DNA of 64,000 nt from the NCBI GenBank assembly GCA_963677015.1, contig OY781533.1:3534001-3598000 (forward strand), given 5' to 3'. Both the position numbers and the translations under genes were made by a program. Every line of letters begins with the position of its first letter. Position 1 is the stretch's first letter. The stretch is from G963556115 sp963677015. Its GTDB lineage: Bacteria > Planctomycetota > SZUA-567. The notes beneath the pieces are model-generated. The model saw nothing but the letters and a program-made list of their open reading frames with translations. It had not been told where the DNA came from and searched no databases. Below are positions 62,305 to 64,000 of the stretch, one piece after another.

Positions 62305-64000
62305 TTATTTTGAGACAAACAGCCATTCACGTGAACGCGCCATGATAGTATTTATATCAGCTCTGAACTGCCCGTATTCTTGCTGGGTTATTGTGCTTTC
62401 CTTGAGTATCAGGCGTGAAGATATCCTGGCTCCGGTAGGAGTCCGCTCAAATTTTCTGATATAGGCTATTGCCGGACTGTCAATAGCAACATCCGGCAGA
62501 TCCGACATAATCTGCAGATCGTCTTTGAGCTCAATATCAACAACAGTCTCGAAAATCTGTGGTGATCCGAGAACTAAATCATACCGGCGTTCCTTAAGAA
62601 TAGCAATATTCGCTATATTGATTGGAAATACCCAAGGCAGAATTTTAAGTGCAGCAGCATCCTGAAGTGCGAGTTTTCTGATATCCAGAGCATAATCAAA
62701 CCAGGCCGCCGGAGCAGCATCAGCTACCTTATAATTAAGACCGGTTATCTGAACTCCAGCAAAGCGCTGATTAAAGAATCCTTTAAGCATACTGAAAAAA
62801 GCATCCGGTTTTTCCAGCGATCTGGTTATACCAATATAACTTCTCCCTTTATAGAGCTCGCGACCGGATACACTGCCACTGCCGTCAGCATGAAGAACAA
62901 TTTTAGCGTTTGATATCTGCATCTCCTGTTCAGGATCAAATCCCGGTATTTGCAGCAACTCCCCTCCGGACCTAATAATAAGCGACTCTGTTCCTCTATC
63001 CATTGCCGGAATCATACCCAGAAGATAAAAATCGGTCGTTCCGTCCAGCCAATACTCTTTTTCATCTTTATTCTTAGCCGGAACATAGGCAATAGAATGA
63101 TTAAAAAGTTCAGGACTGGGCAATTTACTGAGCAGCGCCCCGAGATTCCGCGCTCTGACCAGAGTAGGGTACGCTTCTATCCCCACTTCCTCCAGCATCG
63201 CCGCCAATAATACCGCCGTATCTTTACAGTCTCCATACCCGGCGCGGAAAGTTCTTTCCGCCTTATGCGGAGTATAGCCGAATTTACCGTATGCTATTGA
63301 TACATACCGTATATTTCTAGTAACATAATTATAAATTGCTGCAATCTTCTGATCTCTGGTCTCGGCTCCCTGTACTATCTCATGCACCTTGTTGCGTATA
63401 TCATCCGGTAGAGCTAAAGCCGGAGCAAATAACCCATCCGCCCAGTGTGCAAGATCTTTCCAGTTTTTGAAGGTACTTACCGCAATAAAAGGCTTGATAT
63501 CCTCGAGTGGCGGCATAAGCGGTTCAGGTTCCACACCGGCTATATTATCCAGCTCAACCCTTATCTTGGTCATCCGGTCATTCAAGCTGGTCTTCTGAAC
63601 CTTTTTATCAAGACCTTTGATATAAGCTTCCGCCTCCATAGTTGTCGGTATATCAACAGTGTACAGGAATTTAATTGTCGGCTCCACTTCACCTATATAC
63701 TGAATATCGGAGAACTCGTCATGATAAAAATTCGCAGCCGTATCCTCGATAGTATACATAATGTCAACAATTGAACCTTCTTTGACATTTGCCAGCTTTA
63801 TATTTCTGACCTGCGCCGAATCATATATGCCGGTAGCGCCGACATTACTGCTATACATTCCGTCTTCAATAACCGGGTTCTCACTAACCTCACCATTAGG
63901 CTGAATCACCCGCGCATGCTTGAGGTCAACCTTCTGCCGGCTGCTGTCATAAAAGATGCTCTCCAGTGATACCGTCGGCACCGCGGAATCACGCAGCACT
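62305..64000 (-). CDS. DUF3857/transglutaminase-domain protein (5' end cut by window)
   Basis: The last roughly 564 residues of a periplasmic-type protein combining DUF3857 and a transglutaminase-like core. The visible N-terminal half (FYDSSRQKVDLKHARVIQPNG, and the VRNIKLANVKEGSIVDIMY strand) fits DUF3857. The core has the catalytic triad in order: Cys in FRAGYGDCKDTAVLLAAML, His in FNHSIAYV, Asp in YWLDGTTDF. A C-terminal beta-rich DUF2569-free tail follows. Function of the family is unknown, possibly peptide or isopeptide cleavage in the envelope. The frame remains open to the window edge, so the start and any signal peptide lie outside. Confidence 0.88.
   Translation of the reverse strand, partial: VLRDSAVPTVSLESIFYDSSRQKVDLKHARVIQPNGEVSENPVIEDGMYSSNVGATGIYDSAQVRNIKLANVKEGSIVDIMYTIEDTAANFYHDEFSDIQYIGEVEPTIKFLYTVDIPTTMEAEAYIKGLDKKVQKTSLNDRMTKIRVELDNIAGVEPEPLMPPLEDIKPFIAVSTFKNWKDLAHWADGLFAPALALPDDIRNKVHEIVQGAETRDQKIAAIYNYVTRNIRYVSIAYGKFGYTPHKAERTFRAGYGDCKDTAVLLAAMLEEVGIEAYPTLVRARNLGALLSKLPSPELFNHSIAYVPAKNKDEKEYWLDGTTDFYLLGMIPAMDRGTESLIIRSGGELLQIPGFDPEQEMQISNAKIVLHADGSGSVSGRELYKGRSYIGITRSLEKPDAFFSMLKGFFNQRFAGVQITGLNYKVADAAPAAWFDYALDIRKLALQDAAALKILPWVFPINIANIAILKERRYDLVLGSPQIFETVVDIELKDDLQIMSDLPDVAIDSPAIAYIRKFERTPTGARISSRLILKESTITQQEYGQFRADINTIMARSREWLFVSK

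Noticed and set aside
1..64000. tRNA genes, CRISPR arrays, insertion sequences, prophage
   Set aside because: I looked for T-loop motifs, regularly spaced repeats, transposase motifs and terminal repeats and found none that I could support.

Overview
This 64 kb window is chromosomal DNA of a Gram-negative, diderm bacterium. Markers of an outer membrane with lipid A are lpxD, an lpxC-fabZ fusion, lpxA, skp, bamA, a porin, two RND efflux permeases and TonB/ExbB/ExbD-type proteins. The fused LpxC-FabZ occurs in Bacteroidetes and in parts of the PVC superphylum. Most genes here have good Shine-Dalgarno sites, and several have recognisable TTGACA/TATAAT promoters, which argues against Bacteroidetes. 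My best guess is a Lentisphaerota-like PVC bacterium, but this is inference and no marker gene settles it. There are no tRNA or rRNA genes, CRISPR arrays, insertion sequences or phage genes that I can see. On the plus strand C exceeds G in genes of both directions and most strongly in spacers, so the plus strand is probably the lagging strand.

Layout. 0-10.4 kb: the 3' end of an RND permease, a giant alpha-2-macroglobulin-like protein lacking the thioester, YjbQ, an esterase, TadA, a WrbA-like flavoprotein and a short-chain dehydrogenase. 10.4-18.2 kb: envelope biogenesis (lpxA, lpxC-fabZ, lpxD, skp on the minus strand), ruvA, then bamA on the plus strand. 18.3-25 kb: a FabK/nitronate monooxygenase-like enzyme, alanine racemase, two methyltransferases, and a compact metal-response locus (CsoR-like repressor, P1B ATPase, three matching operators). 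24.9-31.5 kb: three secreted proteins (porin, catalytically dead SGNH protein, Cys-rich repeat protein) set in unusually long, G-poor spacers. 31.5-40.3 kb: a TonB-like protein with a small coupled partner, a LOG protein, an RND efflux pair and mutL.

40.5-50.6 kb: the most unusual unit, an apparent four-gene operon of a 1121-residue TPR protein, ExbB/TolQ, ExbD/TolR, and an 1825-residue mosaic protein (VWA domain, two membrane helices, long disordered linker, GATase-like and C-terminal beta domains). It looks like a proton-motive-force-driven envelope machine whose job I cannot name. 50.6-64 kb: a zinc-ribbon membrane protein, glnS, a NifA-like activator behind a good sigma-54 promoter, a U32 peptidase-family protein, a VOC protein, thiol peroxidase behind a large dyad, an amidohydrolase, a DegT aminotransferase, a ferredoxin-type aldo/keto reductase and the 3' part of a DUF3857/transglutaminase gene.

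Several start codons were moved downstream of the longest possible start because a Shine-Dalgarno site, signal peptide or promoter position decided it (bamA, csoR, ATPase, porin, SGNH protein, mutL, VWA protein, glnS). All family names come from reading motifs by eye; no database search was run.
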